Shown here: piece by piece, positions 16,843 through 25,458 of the stretch
Layout: every line of letters begins with the position of its first letter
Numbering within the stretch: position 1 is the first letter of the stretch
Notes under the pieces: generated by a model
The model's input: the letters and a program-made list of their open reading frames with translations, nothing else
Told to the model about the DNA's origin: nothing
Database searches by the model: none
Origin: Pseudomonas tolaasii NCPPB 2192
Lineage (GTDB): Bacteria > Pseudomonadota > Gammaproteobacteria > Pseudomonadales > Pseudomonadaceae
Assembly: GCF_002813445.1 (NCBI RefSeq)
Contig: NZ_PHHD01000001.1
Location: 4,092,001 to 4,156,000 of the forward strand
DNA: 64,000 nucleotides
Direction of reading: 5' to 3'
Translations under genes and position numbers: made by a program

Positions 16843-16940
16843 TTGTGGCGAGCGGGCTTGCTGTGTTGAGCTGGCTTGTTGTGGCGAGCGGGCTTGCCAC
16901 AACAAGCCCGCTCATCACACAGGCCTGCCCTTCACAAAAG
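16843..16940. repeat. Cluster of degenerate REP sequences
   Basis: Repeated tgtggcgagcgggcttg units with an inverted arm pair (gagcgggcttg 16886-16896 and caagcccgctc 16903-16913), followed by further 'cctgctcatcacac' remnants to about 16960. It lies between the barrel gene and sphD. No gene is seen in 16827-17091. Confidence 0.7.
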
Positions 16941-17091
16941 CCTGCTCATCACACAAGTCTGCTGGTCACATGGGGGCATTGTGGCGGGTGTCCGCCCAAG
17001 CCCCCTTTGTGTCCCCCAAAACCCTCAACGCGGCGCCGCCGCTGTCTTAGTGTGGACCCAGCTTTCCACATCACAAGAAGAGAGGGTGGCC

Positions 17092-17442
17092 ATGCGCCGC
17101 ATCCTGCTATCGCTCGTGGTATTGGGCCTGCTCACGGCCTGTGACGACTCCCCGAAAAAAAACTCCGACCACGCCGCTACGGGCATGCCTGCTGACCCGG
17201 CGCTGGCCCAGGTCTATGACACCAGTTGCAAGCTGTGTCATGCCAACCCAGCGTCTGGCGCGCCGCTGAGCGGTGACCACGCGGCCTGGCGCCCACGCGT
17301 GGCCCAGGGCGCCGACACCCTGCTGGACCACAGTATCAACGGCTACAACGGCATGCCGCCGATGGGCTTGTGCATGCAGTGCACCGAGGCGCAGTTTCTG
17401 GCGCTGATCAGCTTCATGGCCGGTGTAGAACTCCAACAATAA
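17092..17442 (+). CDS. sphD: Monohaem cytochrome c lipoprotein, SphD-like
   Basis: 116 aa. The lipobox LLTAC (Cys17) marks a lipoprotein; the c-haem site is CKLCH (Cys46, Cys49, His50), and MPPMG Met residues are plausible axial ligands. It is therefore a periplasmic, membrane-anchored electron carrier. It lies 13 bp upstream of the FAD oxidase gene, and together with that gene and the PLP-fold gene it reproduces the sphBCD set (PA5326-PA5328) next to sphA and sphR in P. aeruginosa. It likely accepts electrons from the oxidase. An AGAGAGGG site precedes the ATG. Confidence 0.82.
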   Translation: MRRILLSLVVLGLLTACDDSPKKNSDHAATGMPADPALAQVYDTSCKLCHANPASGAPLSGDHAAWRPRVAQGADTLLDHSINGYNGMPPMGLCMQCTEAQFLALISFMAGVELQQ

Positions 17443-17455
17443 GCAGAGGTGGTGG

Positions 17456-18844
17456 ATGGCGCTTTCACGGCGGCAATTGTTGCAACGCTCAGGCCTGGCC
17501 GGGGCTTTTCTGGCGGTGACGAGTAACCCGGTGCTGGCCCAACTGGCGCGCGCGCCAAGGCTGATCCCGTGGCGCAACTGGTCGGGGGCGCAGACTTGCC
17601 TGCCGATGGCGCGCCTGGCGCCCAAGGACCTGGACGAGTTGGTGCAGGTCATCCGCCAGGCGCCGGGGCAGGTGCGCCCGGTCGGCTCGGCGCATTCGTT
17701 CAGCGCGCTGGTGCCGACTGACGGCACCTTGCTGTCATTGAGTTTCTTCAACGGTTTGCTCGACCACGACCCGGCGACCCTGCAAGCCACCTTCGCCGCC
17801 GGCACGCCGATGTCGCGCATGGGGCCGGCGCTCAAGGCCGTAGGGCAGGCGTTGCCGAACATGGCGGACATCGATTACCAGACCCTCGCCGGCGCCATTT
17901 CTACCTCCACCCACGGCACCGGCGTGGGCTTTACCTCGTATTCGGGCTGCGTGACGGGCCTGCAATTGGTCACGGCCGGGGGCGAGGTGCTGGACTGCGA
18001 CGCCTCGCGCCATCCCGAGGTGTTCAGCGCCGCCCGTGTATCGCTCGGCGCGCTGGGCGTGGCCACCCAAATCCGTTCGCAGAACCGGGCGCCGTACCGC
18101 CTGCGTGAACGCCAGTGGATCGCCAGGACTGAAGAGCTTTTGGAAGACGTCGAAAAAAACACCCGGGAAAACCAGCATTGGGAAATGCTCGTCGTCACCC
18201 ATTCCGACTACGCACTGTCCATCGCCCTCAACGAAACCAGCGACCCGGAAACGCCGCCGATTGACCCGGCCGAGGCCGGTGGCAACGCGTTCGTGACGAT
18301 CATCGAAAAACTCGACAAGTACACCAGCGACTTCCCCGACACCCGTCGCACCTTGCTCAATAGCCTGCGCTTTTTTGCCGGTTTCGAAGACCGCGTGGCC
18401 GAGTCGTTCCAGGTCTACGCCAATGTGCGCAATGTGCGATTCAATGAGATGGAATACTCGGTGCCCGCCGAACATGGCCCGGCGTGTCTGCGGGAGATCC
18501 TCAAGCTGATCACCGACAAGGACCTGCGCACCTGGTTTCCCATCGAGTACCGCTACGTCAAGGCCGATGACATTCCGCTGAGCATGTTTGAGGGCCGCGA
18601 CAGTTGTTCGATCTCGGTGCACCAGCACTACGCCATGGACCATCACAATTTTTTTGCCGCTGTGGAGCCGATTTTCTGGAAGTACGCCGGGCGCCCGCAC
18701 TGGGGCAAGTTGCACACCCTGAATGCGCGCACCTTGCAGCCGTTGTACCCGCGCTGGGACGAATTTGCCCGCGTGCGCCGCGAGCTGGACCCGCGTGGGA
18801 AATTCCTCAATGCCCACCTGTCATCCATTCTGGGAGTGGCCTGA
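17456..18844 (+). CDS. sphC: Tat-exported FAD-dependent oxidase (aldonolactone-oxidase-like), SphC-like
   Basis: 462 aa. The N-terminus has a twin-arginine signal (SRRQLLQRSGLAGAFLAV) ending near VLAQL. An FAD-binding PCMH domain follows (GSAHSFSALVPTDGT; STSTHGTGVGFTSYSG), then an ALO-type C-terminal domain with HWGKLHTL and a closing ELDPRGKFLNAHL. These enzymes oxidise alcohol or lactone groups using covalent or tight FAD. The neighbouring cytochrome c is a natural electron acceptor. It matches the PA5327 position in the sphingosine-induced sph locus. The true substrate is unknown; a sphingoid-base hydroxyl is an inference. The stop overlaps the next start (TGATG). Confidence 0.85.
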   Translation: MALSRRQLLQRSGLAGAFLAVTSNPVLAQLARAPRLIPWRNWSGAQTCLPMARLAPKDLDELVQVIRQAPGQVRPVGSAHSFSALVPTDGTLLSLSFFNGLLDHDPATLQATFAAGTPMSRMGPALKAVGQALPNMADIDYQTLAGAISTSTHGTGVGFTSYSGCVTGLQLVTAGGEVLDCDASRHPEVFSAARVSLGALGVATQIRSQNRAPYRLRERQWIARTEELLEDVEKNTRENQHWEMLVVTHSDYALSIALNETSDPETPPIDPAEAGGNAFVTIIEKLDKYTSDFPDTRRTLLNSLRFFAGFEDRVAESFQVYANVRNVRFNEMEYSVPAEHGPACLREILKLITDKDLRTWFPIEYRYVKADDIPLSMFEGRDSCSISVHQHYAMDHHNFFAAVEPIFWKYAGRPHWGKLHTLNARTLQPLYPRWDEFARVRRELDPRGKFLNAHLSSILGVA

Positions 18845-20115
18845 TGAACCGTCGACATTTCGTGTTGGGCACCGGCGCCGTGTTGGCGGCCGGCGCCTGG
18901 CTACTGCGTCCGAGTGATCACGGCGGCCCGTACACCGAGTATTTCCGCGCATTGAATGCCGAGCTTAAAGCCCACGGCCCGATGCGCCCGGTGATGCTGA
19001 TCGATCTGGACCGCCTGGATCACAACATTGATGTGGTCACCCAGTCGGTGCAGCGCGGCGGCAAACACTTGCGCCTGGTGGAAAAGTCGCTGCCGTCGCC
19101 GGGGCTGCTCGCGTATATCGCCAAGCGTGCTGGCACGCAGCGGTTGATGTCGTTTCATCAGCCGTTTTTGAATCATGACGCGCAGGTGTTTCCCGAGGCC
19201 GACATCCTGATCGGCAAGCCCCTGCCGGTGCGCTCGGCGCAGCTGTTTTACCAGACGCACCAGGGCACATTCGACCCTTCGCGGCAGTTGCAGTGGCTGC
19301 TCGATACGCCCGAGCGTTTGCAGCAGTACCTGGCGCTGGCCCAAGGGTTGGGCACGCCATTGCGGGTCAATATCGAACTGGACGTGGGGCTGCATCGCGG
19401 CGGCATCAGCGACAACGCCGCGCTGGGGCAAATGCTCTCACTGATCAAGGCCAACCCGCAGCACCTGGCGTTTGCCGGGTTCATGGGTTACGACCCTTTC
19501 GTGGGCATGGGCGTGCCGGGCATTCTCGGTTCGCCCCAGGCGCTGTTTGAACAGGTGATGCAGCGCTACAACGGTTTTGTGGATTTCACCCGCCAGCAAT
19601 TTGCCGGGTTATGGCGTGAGGGGTTGACGCTGAACACCGCGGGCAGCCCCAGTTATCGCATTCATGAGCAGGAAACCCTCAGCACGGAAGTGTCGGTGGG
19701 CACGGCGTTGCTCAAGCCCACCCATTACGATCTGCCGTCCCTCAGTGAACATGTGCCGGCGGCATTTATTGCCACGCCGGTATTGAAAAGCACAGGCGCG
19801 GTGAATATTCCGGCGCTGGACGGCAAGTCGCGGATATTTTCGTGGTGGGACCCGAATCAGCGTCAGACGTACTTTATTTACGGCGGTAACTGGATGGCTG
19901 AATTCGAGTCGCCCCAGGGGCTGCAAAGCAATGACCTGTACGGGCGCAGTTCCAACCAGGAAATGGTCAACGGTTCGGCAGCGGTGGGTTTGAATATCGA
20001 GGATCAGGTGTTCTTGCGGCCAACCCAGAGCGAGTTCGTGTTGCTGCAGTTCGGGGACCTGCTGGCCGTTCGCGGCGGCAAAATCGTCGAGACCTGGCCT
20101 GTCTATAACAACTGA
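18844..20115 (+). CDS. sphB: Exported PLP-fold enzyme (D-threonine aldolase/alanine racemase-like), SphB-like
   Basis: 423 aa. A twin-arginine-like signal (NRRHFVLGTGAVLAAGAWLL) precedes an alanine-racemase-type N-terminal barrel (PVMLIDLDRLDHNI, then LRLVEKSLPSPGLL with the candidate PLP lysine; NIELDVGLHRGG) and a DSD1-like C-terminal domain. Proteins of this fold cleave or racemise beta-hydroxy amino acids. A Tat signal fits export with the cofactor bound. The start overlaps the sphC stop by one base. It corresponds to PA5326 in the P. aeruginosa sph locus. The active-site Lys sits in an unusual context compared with the usual HxKT(H) motif, so the catalytic activity is uncertain. Confidence 0.8.
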   Translation: MNRRHFVLGTGAVLAAGAWLLRPSDHGGPYTEYFRALNAELKAHGPMRPVMLIDLDRLDHNIDVVTQSVQRGGKHLRLVEKSLPSPGLLAYIAKRAGTQRLMSFHQPFLNHDAQVFPEADILIGKPLPVRSAQLFYQTHQGTFDPSRQLQWLLDTPERLQQYLALAQGLGTPLRVNIELDVGLHRGGISDNAALGQMLSLIKANPQHLAFAGFMGYDPFVGMGVPGILGSPQALFEQVMQRYNGFVDFTRQQFAGLWREGLTLNTAGSPSYRIHEQETLSTEVSVGTALLKPTHYDLPSLSEHVPAAFIATPVLKSTGAVNIPALDGKSRIFSWWDPNQRQTYFIYGGNWMAEFESPQGLQSNDLYGRSSNQEMVNGSAAVGLNIEDQVFLRPTQSEFVLLQFGDLLAVRGGKIVETWPVYNN

Positions 20116-20122
20116 ATGACGC

Positions 20123-20156
20123 GACCCTCTGTGGGAGCTGGCTCCCACAGAGGGTC
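20123..20156. terminator. Perfect 16-bp palindrome between convergent sphB and sphA; probable bidirectional terminator
   Basis: GACCCTCTGTGGGAGC, two-base loop, then the exact complement. It lies in the 49-bp gap between two convergent stop codons. The gggagctggctccc core is REP-like, so a REP half-site may have been recruited. There is no long T tract. Confidence 0.6.
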
Positions 20157-20164
20157 GGTCAGGG

Positions 20165-21106
20165 TTACAGGGCAAACGGAATGGTGAGCTTGGCCCACAC
20201 CATGTCACCCTCCGGCCGGTTCTTCACATCAAACTCCTTGGCCCAGCGCACCTCGGCGCTGGCGTATTTGAGGAAGGTGAAATACACCGCCGGGCCGATG
20301 GCGAACACTTGCCCGCGCACGCCGTCATTCACGTCTTCGCCGTAGATGTTCACCACAGTGCGCCCGTACTGCTTGTCGTCGGTGGTTTGCTTGAGGTAGT
20401 AGCCGTTGACCCCCAGGCTGAGGTTGTCGGTCACCTTGTAGCTGGCTGAATAATCGAAGTGGAAAATCTGCCCGGAGCGGTAGTCGGTGTCGTGGTTTTC
20501 TTCGTTGAAACTGTAAGTGGTCTTGATCGACAACTCGGTGCGCTCATTGGGCATCCAGGTCGCCGACACCAGCGGTTTGTAGGTGTAGAAATTGTTGCTG
20601 GTGTTGGCCAGGCGCGTGGCGTCGTATTCGCCGGTGGGCAGGGTGATTTCCACGGCGGCGGCGAGGGTCAGCGTCGGGCCCATGTCCCACAGAATGATCG
20701 GCGCCAGGGTGGTGTCGCCCATGCTTTCGCGGGTGTCGGACGTGCCGAACAGCGACACCTGTTGTTTGAGATAAGGCTGAGCCACGTAACCGCCCAGGCG
20801 CCCGCCGAAGATGCGCACCGGGCTCAGGTAGTCCAGACGCGGAATGATCGCGTCGGATTTGATGCGCACGTCCGGCACTTTGCCGCCCAGGGAACTGATG
20901 TTCAATTTGCGCGCTTCGTAGTGGTTGTAATACAGATTGAAGGCGAACATGTGGTCCGGCAGGTTGTTCACGTCCAGGGGCAAAATATAGAAGCCATCGG
21001 TACCGGGGCCGATGTTGTCGACGCCGCCTTCGGTGGCCAGCGCCTGCAGGCTGATCAGGCTCAACAACGCGAGTTGCGACGCAAGAAGTGCACGAGTGGG
21101 GTTCAT
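20165..21106 (-). CDS. sphA: SphA-like outer-membrane transporter (phenol-MetA/COG4313 family)
   Basis: 313 aa from ATG 21106, which has GAGG six bases upstream on the minus strand; a longer open frame upstream lacks a site. The signal peptide ends at LQALATEGG. The body is beta-barrel-like, with the family motif GGVDNIGPGTDGFYILPL near the N-terminus and a terminal LTIPFAL. In P. aeruginosa sphA (PA5325) is strongly induced by sphingosine through SphR and belongs to this FadL-like family. It is divergent from the AraC regulator at 21310, as in that species, with 203 bp between them that should hold the SphR site. Confidence 0.85.
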   Translation of the reverse strand: MNPTRALLASQLALLSLISLQALATEGGVDNIGPGTDGFYILPLDVNNLPDHMFAFNLYYNHYEARKLNISSLGGKVPDVRIKSDAIIPRLDYLSPVRIFGGRLGGYVAQPYLKQQVSLFGTSDTRESMGDTTLAPIILWDMGPTLTLAAAVEITLPTGEYDATRLANTSNNFYTYKPLVSATWMPNERTELSIKTTYSFNEENHDTDYRSGQIFHFDYSASYKVTDNLSLGVNGYYLKQTTDDKQYGRTVVNIYGEDVNDGVRGQVFAIGPAVYFTFLKYASAEVRWAKEFDVKNRPEGDMVWAKLTIPFAL

Positions 21107-21309
21107 GTCTGGCCTCATTATTATTGTTAGGGCACTGCTGGCCATAGAAATAAGCCCTGGGAAGCCGGCGGGGCAGGGTTTTGGCGGCCAGATAGGGGGG
21201 CTTTGCCGGACAGGTTTCACTCAGGGTGCAGCGACTCTTGCAAGCGCCTATGATTGTCAGAATGTTTCTAAAACAAGAACTGAAGTACTCAGTCAGGAAC
21301 CCGTGATCC

Positions 21310-22347
21310 ATGCAAAGGAAAGCCGTTGACCCGCAGTTCGAACTGGCGCTGGTGTCGCCATTCCTGTTGCAAACCCTGGGGCAAGTGGTGGCACAGAAGG
21401 GCGCCAGTGCCGAGGCTCTGTGCCGTGGGCTGGGCTTTACCCTCGCCGACCTGGACGACCCCTCGCAGCGCATTTCCTACCGCCAGGCCGTGGCCATGAT
21501 TCAGCGCGCGCTCAAAGCCTTGCCCGATCAGGGCCTGGGCCTGTGGGTAGGCCATCAGAACGTATTGGGCACCCTGGGCTTGCTCGGGCATGTGATTTCC
21601 CTGTGCAAGACCCTGCGCGATGCCTTTGCCATCGGCGAGCGGCATCAACACACCTCCGGCGGCATCGCCACCACCCGAACCTATGAAACCGCGCAGCACG
21701 TGTGTGTCGACGTCGAATGCCTGCTGCCGTACGCAGATGTGCAGGTGTTTGCCGCTGAAGAGTTCTTCGCCAGCCTGATGGTGTATGGCCGGGCACTGGT
21801 GGGGGCGGATTTTCACCCGCAGCGGGTGGAGTTCGTACACGCGGCGCCCTCTTACGTTGGCGATTACCAGCGTCTGTTCGGCGAAGACGTGCGTTTTGGC
21901 TGCCTGCATAACCGCATGGTGCTGGCGCCACACTGGCTGGACACGCGCCTGCCCAACCATCACCCGTTGGCGTTGCGCCAGGCGCTGGACCTGCTGGAGC
22001 TGGAGAGCGCGCAGTTGCATCAGAAGATGGACTTGATCCAGGCCGTGGAACGCGCCATCTCGCGGGACTTGCAGGGCAGCCAACTGGAGAAGGTCGCCGG
22101 CGACCTGAACATGAGTGGCCGCACCCTGCGCCGGCGTCTGACCGAGCACGGCCTGACCTTCGAAGCCTTGTTGGAGCAGGTGCGGCGCGCGCGAACCATG
22201 GGGTTGCTAGGCAATCCAGGGCTGTCCATCGAACGCATCACCGAGGAAGTCGGCTACAGCGATGTACGCAGTTTCCGACGCGCATTCAAACGCTGGACGG
22301 GGGTAAGCCCCAGTGCGTTTCGCGGTGAGGGGGGAGGGCTGGCGTAG
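21310..22347 (+). CDS. sphR: AraC-family regulator, SphR-like
   Basis: 345 aa. The N-terminal arabinose-binding-type effector domain spans about residues 25-210 (QRISYRQAVAMIQRALKALP is characteristic). The C-terminal double helix-turn-helix is about 240-340 (LEKVAGDLNMSGRTLRRRLTEHG; ITEEVGYSDVRSFRRAFKRWTGVSPSAFR). P. aeruginosa SphR binds sphingosine and activates sphA and sphBCD; the same gene arrangement here supports that role. An AGGAAC lies about 11 bases before ATG 21310. It is convergent with the ECF gene downstream; 42 bp separate the stops with no obvious terminator. Confidence 0.85.
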   Translation: MQRKAVDPQFELALVSPFLLQTLGQVVAQKGASAEALCRGLGFTLADLDDPSQRISYRQAVAMIQRALKALPDQGLGLWVGHQNVLGTLGLLGHVISLCKTLRDAFAIGERHQHTSGGIATTRTYETAQHVCVDVECLLPYADVQVFAAEEFFASLMVYGRALVGADFHPQRVEFVHAAPSYVGDYQRLFGEDVRFGCLHNRMVLAPHWLDTRLPNHHPLALRQALDLLELESAQLHQKMDLIQAVERAISRDLQGSQLEKVAGDLNMSGRTLRRRLTEHGLTFEALLEQVRRARTMGLLGNPGLSIERITEEVGYSDVRSFRRAFKRWTGVSPSAFRGEGGGLA

Positions 22348-22389
22348 TCCGTAGAGTGGTCCCGTTCAGGACGCCGGTCTAGAGCGGTT

Positions 22390-22941
22390 TCAGGAAGCAG
22401 ACGAACTTTGCGGTCGAGCGCGCAAAGGTTTGCTTTTCGGCGAATCAAAAAGCGCGCCGATCGCCTGACGCGCACGGGACAGCCGGCTCATGACCGTGCC
22501 GATCGGCAGGTCGAGCATTTCGGCCGCCTCCTTGTAGCTGAAGCGCTCCACGCCCACCAGCAGCATGACTTCGCGCTGGCCGTCGGGAAGCTTCTCCACG
22601 GCTTCGATGATTTGCCGGTGCATCAGGTCGGACTCCGGGTTGGGCGCCTCGGGGTCGCTGACGGTTTCCAGGAATTCATCGTTCCAGTCCATGCGCGAAC
22701 GACTGCGCACTTTGCGCGAGCGCAGTTCGTTGATCCAGGTGGAATGGACGATGGAAAACATCCAGCTCAGCACCGACGTATCGGGCTGCAACTGATGGGA
22801 GCGTTCCAGTGCGCGCACGCAGGCGAGCTGAACCAGGTCTTCGGCATCGTGCTTGTCGCCGGAAATGCGCAACGCGAATGCCCACAGGCGTGGCAGCAGT
22901 TCTGGAAGCAGTGCGGGTAAGTCAGCACCGGTGATCGACAT
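22390..22941 (-). CDS. ECF-type RNA polymerase sigma factor
   Basis: 183 aa. Region 2 (ALRISGDKHDAEDLVQLACVRALE, VLSWMFSIVHSTWINELRSRK) and region 4 (LPDGQREVMLLVGVERFSYKEAAEMLDLPIGTVMSRLSRARQAI) are intact. It is divergent from an anti-sigma gene and a peroxidase gene, so the trio is one regulatory unit: the sigma factor is held by the membrane anti-sigma until a signal, perhaps oxidative, releases it. ATG 22941 has GAGGAAAT directly upstream. The ECF subgroup cannot be named from sequence alone. Confidence 0.9.
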   Translation of the reverse strand: MSITGADLPALLPELLPRLWAFALRISGDKHDAEDLVQLACVRALERSHQLQPDTSVLSWMFSIVHSTWINELRSRKVRSRSRMDWNDEFLETVSDPEAPNPESDLMHRQIIEAVEKLPDGQREVMLLVGVERFSYKEAAEMLDLPIGTVMSRLSRARQAIGALFDSPKSKPLRARPQSSSAS

Positions 22942-23215
22942 ATTTCCTCTTTTTATTTCTTGATGCCTAAAATGGTGCGGTCAGGCTACGAGGTCGATAC
23001 CGTAGCGGATGCCTGTGTCGCGGCGTCCTTTTTGCGGTGCTGAGGGTCCCTTGGTCTAAATGAATTGTATCAAGATGCTGACAAATTGTATCAATTTGGA
23101 TCGATTTTGAAAGGTTATTGACAGCTTATGCAGGTAACAGGCCAATAATACTGACAGCTGTGTCAGGAAATTTCCCCCGATACATGGTGAAACATATAAG
23201 ATTTATTCGGCGCTG

Positions 23216-23242
23216 GGAATATTTTCAATTCCAGGGTGTTCT
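23216..23242 (+). promoter_or_regulatory. Candidate promoter element GGAAT-N16-TGTTCT upstream of the anti-sigma gene
   Basis: In the 483-bp AT-rich gap between sigma and anti-sigma genes, GGAAT is followed 16 bases later by TGTTCT. The GGAAT is also one arm of an inverted repeat (GGAATattttcaATTCC). The same two boxes with a 17-base gap precede tssA and vgrG. The layout suits an ECF -35/-10 pair, but the distance to the start (about 180 bp) is long. The gap also holds two copies of aattgtatcaa (23060-23095); no gene is seen in it. Confidence 0.3.
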
Positions 23243-23424
23243 CTTAGAGTATTTGCACGTGTCACCGAGTGTTTCCAGGTTGCTTTAAAGTTCTTTTGCC
23301 CTGTTGCCACGGCAACGGTGATGTCAATATGATGGCTTGTCGCTACCCGCTGACTCGCCGCTTCGGCCCACAAGGCCGGAATCACACAGCAGAAATTGAT
23401 GAATACAAACGGAGAGATAACCCC

Positions 23425-24354
23425 ATGGTAGCGGATGATGCCTTGCTAATGGCCTATGTTGACGGCGAGCTTTCGTCGCAACAGAACCAGGAGCTTGAGC
23501 GGCTCATAGACGCCTCGCCGGATCTGGCTGAGCGAGTCTCTCGGTTGATGGCTTCCTGCCTGCCTTACGAGGAAGCATTTGCCCGCCAGAACCTGCCACC
23601 GGTGCCCGAGAGCCTGAAGCTCAATATTGCAGCGTTGGCGGCTCAGCATTCGGCTGCCCAAGCGCCTGTGGGGACTGTTCCGACGAGCGGTGTGAACTCT
23701 TCCGGTAAAGAAGACAGCGTTTTCTCGCGCCTGTTCGCCTTCCTCCAGCCTAAATTTGCATGGCCGGCCCTGACGTTCGTTGCGGGTGCAGCCTGCTATG
23801 CCCTCGTGCTTCAAATTGGTGCGTTCAGCGGTGCCCTTAAACCGGGCTTCGATGCTGCCGCTCCAGCCGTTGCCCAGACCTCTCCCTGGGTTCAACAGGC
23901 TGCTGCGTATCAGCATCTCTATACCCGTGAAACCGTGGCTTACGGCGCCCAGCCCGCAGATGCCGTGACCCAGACCCTGGCCGATATCCGCCAGGTAGAC
24001 GGTTTGGCGCTGCGCGTCCCGGACCTGAGTTCCGCCGGCCTGACCTTCAAGCGCGTGCAGCGGCTGCGGTTCAACAACAAGGCGTTGATCCAGCTGGTGT
24101 ACCTGCCGGCCAATGGCGCGCCGGTTGCATTGTGCGTGATGAAAGAGCCCAAGCCGGATCAGTCCATTGCACAACAAAGCGTCGCGCAAATGAACGTAGT
24201 AACCTGGCGCCAGTCTGAACTGGGCTACGCCCTTATCGGCGAGCCCGAAGGTGTAGACCTCAACGCCGTTGCCCGACTTGTCGCCGACCGAAGTGCTGCC
24301 CAGCTGTTCGCTGCCGTGCCCGCACCGATGTGGATCGCCGCCATCCAGAAATGA
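23425..24354 (+). CDS. Membrane anti-sigma factor
   Basis: 309 aa from ATG 23425 (GGAGAGAT upstream). The N-terminal 55 residues resemble an anti-sigma domain (LLMAYVDGELSSQQNQELERLIDASPDLAERV) but lack the zinc HxxxCxxC motif. One transmembrane segment is at about 111-131 (FAWPALTFVAGAACYALVLQI), followed by a periplasmic sensor-like domain of about 175 residues. It is divergent from the ECF gene and upstream of the peroxidase gene, so it most likely sequesters that sigma factor. The frame is open further upstream but lacks a ribosome binding site there. Confidence 0.82.
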   Translation: MVADDALLMAYVDGELSSQQNQELERLIDASPDLAERVSRLMASCLPYEEAFARQNLPPVPESLKLNIAALAAQHSAAQAPVGTVPTSGVNSSGKEDSVFSRLFAFLQPKFAWPALTFVAGAACYALVLQIGAFSGALKPGFDAAAPAVAQTSPWVQQAAAYQHLYTRETVAYGAQPADAVTQTLADIRQVDGLALRVPDLSSAGLTFKRVQRLRFNNKALIQLVYLPANGAPVALCVMKEPKPDQSIAQQSVAQMNVVTWRQSELGYALIGEPEGVDLNAVARLVADRSAAQLFAAVPAPMWIAAIQK

Positions 24355-24405
24355 CCATGCTGGGGTCGGGCATTGGTTCCCAATGTCGTGATCCCAGATA
24401 GCTAG

Positions 24406-25440
24406 ATGAAAAAAAACTTCTTGCTGAAAAAACGTCATTACCTGCCTCTTGCCCTCGCTGCTGTGGTTGTCACAGGCCTCGGTGCCTGGCTGTTGCCGTC
24501 CTTTTATTCGCCTTCGCCCACTGCCGCGCAAATCGTCGATGAGATGGAAGCGGTGGCCGGTGGTGCGCATCCCGGCTTTCGTCGCAACCATGCCAAAGGT
24601 CATTGCATCAGCGGCCGTTTTGAAAGCAACGGCAATGCGGCAGAAATTTCCCGCGCGTCCCTGTTACAGCCTGGCAGCGTGCCGTTGATCGGCCGCTTGT
24701 CGGCGGCCGGTGGCGACCCGTCCCAGGCCGACGTGCATGGCATGATCCGCAGCATGGCCCTGCGCATGGCCGCCGCCGATGGCGAAACCTGGTACATGGC
24801 GATGAATTCCGTGCCGGTGTTCCCGGTGAATACGCCCGAAGGCCTGTATGAGCAGTTGCGTGCCTCGATGCCCGAGTACGGCGGCAGCGGTCCTGATCCG
24901 CAAAAAATGCAGGCCTTCAAAACTGCCCACCCTGAAATGCGTTCGTTTGAGACCTGGCTGGCGGAGCATCCGGAAGCGTCAGGTTTCGACAACTCCACGT
25001 TCTACAGCGTGAATGCTTTTCGCATGACTGACGCCCAGGGTCGGGTGCGCTTCGTGCGCTGGAGCATGGTGCCTGAGACACCTTACAAACCGATGACAAG
25101 CGGCCAATCCCGCGACCCGGATTTCCTCGCCTATGGTTTCTCCAAGCAGCTTGAGCAGGGGCCGGTGCGCTGGCACCTGATCATCACGTTGGCCAACCCC
25201 GGCGACGTGACCACCGACGCCACCGTGCGCTGGCCTGAAGGACGGCGGCAGATCAACGCCGGCACGCTGGTCATCGACGACCAGCAATCCCAGGTCGAAG
25301 GGCTGTGCCGCGATGTGGATTTCAACCCGCTGGAACTGCCCGACGGCATCGGGCCGTCGGATGACCCGTTGCTCATGGCGCGCGAGGCCGCGTATGCCGA
25401 ATCCCATCGGCGGCGCGTCGAGGAAGAGAACGCCCATTAA
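24406..25440 (+). CDS. Catalase-related haem peroxidase (SrpA-like), membrane-anchored or periplasmic
   Basis: 344 aa. The N-terminal hydrophobic segment (about residues 12-31) is a signal or anchor. The catalase fold is recognisable from the distal His in NHAKGH (His62), GRF, the central SFETWLAEHPEA and YSVNAFRM motifs, and the proximal REAAY (Arg326, Tyr330). It is shorter than true catalases, as is usual for catalase-family peroxidases. It follows the anti-sigma gene by 51 bp and is probably co-transcribed, fitting a peroxide-responsive ECF unit. No cytochrome b561 partner gene, which often follows such genes, is present; a T6SS cluster starts instead. Confidence 0.82.
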   Translation: MKKNFLLKKRHYLPLALAAVVVTGLGAWLLPSFYSPSPTAAQIVDEMEAVAGGAHPGFRRNHAKGHCISGRFESNGNAAEISRASLLQPGSVPLIGRLSAAGGDPSQADVHGMIRSMALRMAAADGETWYMAMNSVPVFPVNTPEGLYEQLRASMPEYGGSGPDPQKMQAFKTAHPEMRSFETWLAEHPEASGFDNSTFYSVNAFRMTDAQGRVRFVRWSMVPETPYKPMTSGQSRDPDFLAYGFSKQLEQGPVRWHLIITLANPGDVTTDATVRWPEGRRQINAGTLVIDDQQSQVEGLCRDVDFNPLELPDGIGPSDDPLLMAREAAYAESHRRRVEEENAH

Positions 25441-25458
25441 GAATTTTTCCCGTCACGC

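Noticed and set aside
16843..16960. CRISPR-like repeat array
   Set aside because: The repeated units are degenerate REP palindromes of irregular spacing, without constant repeats and unique spacers.
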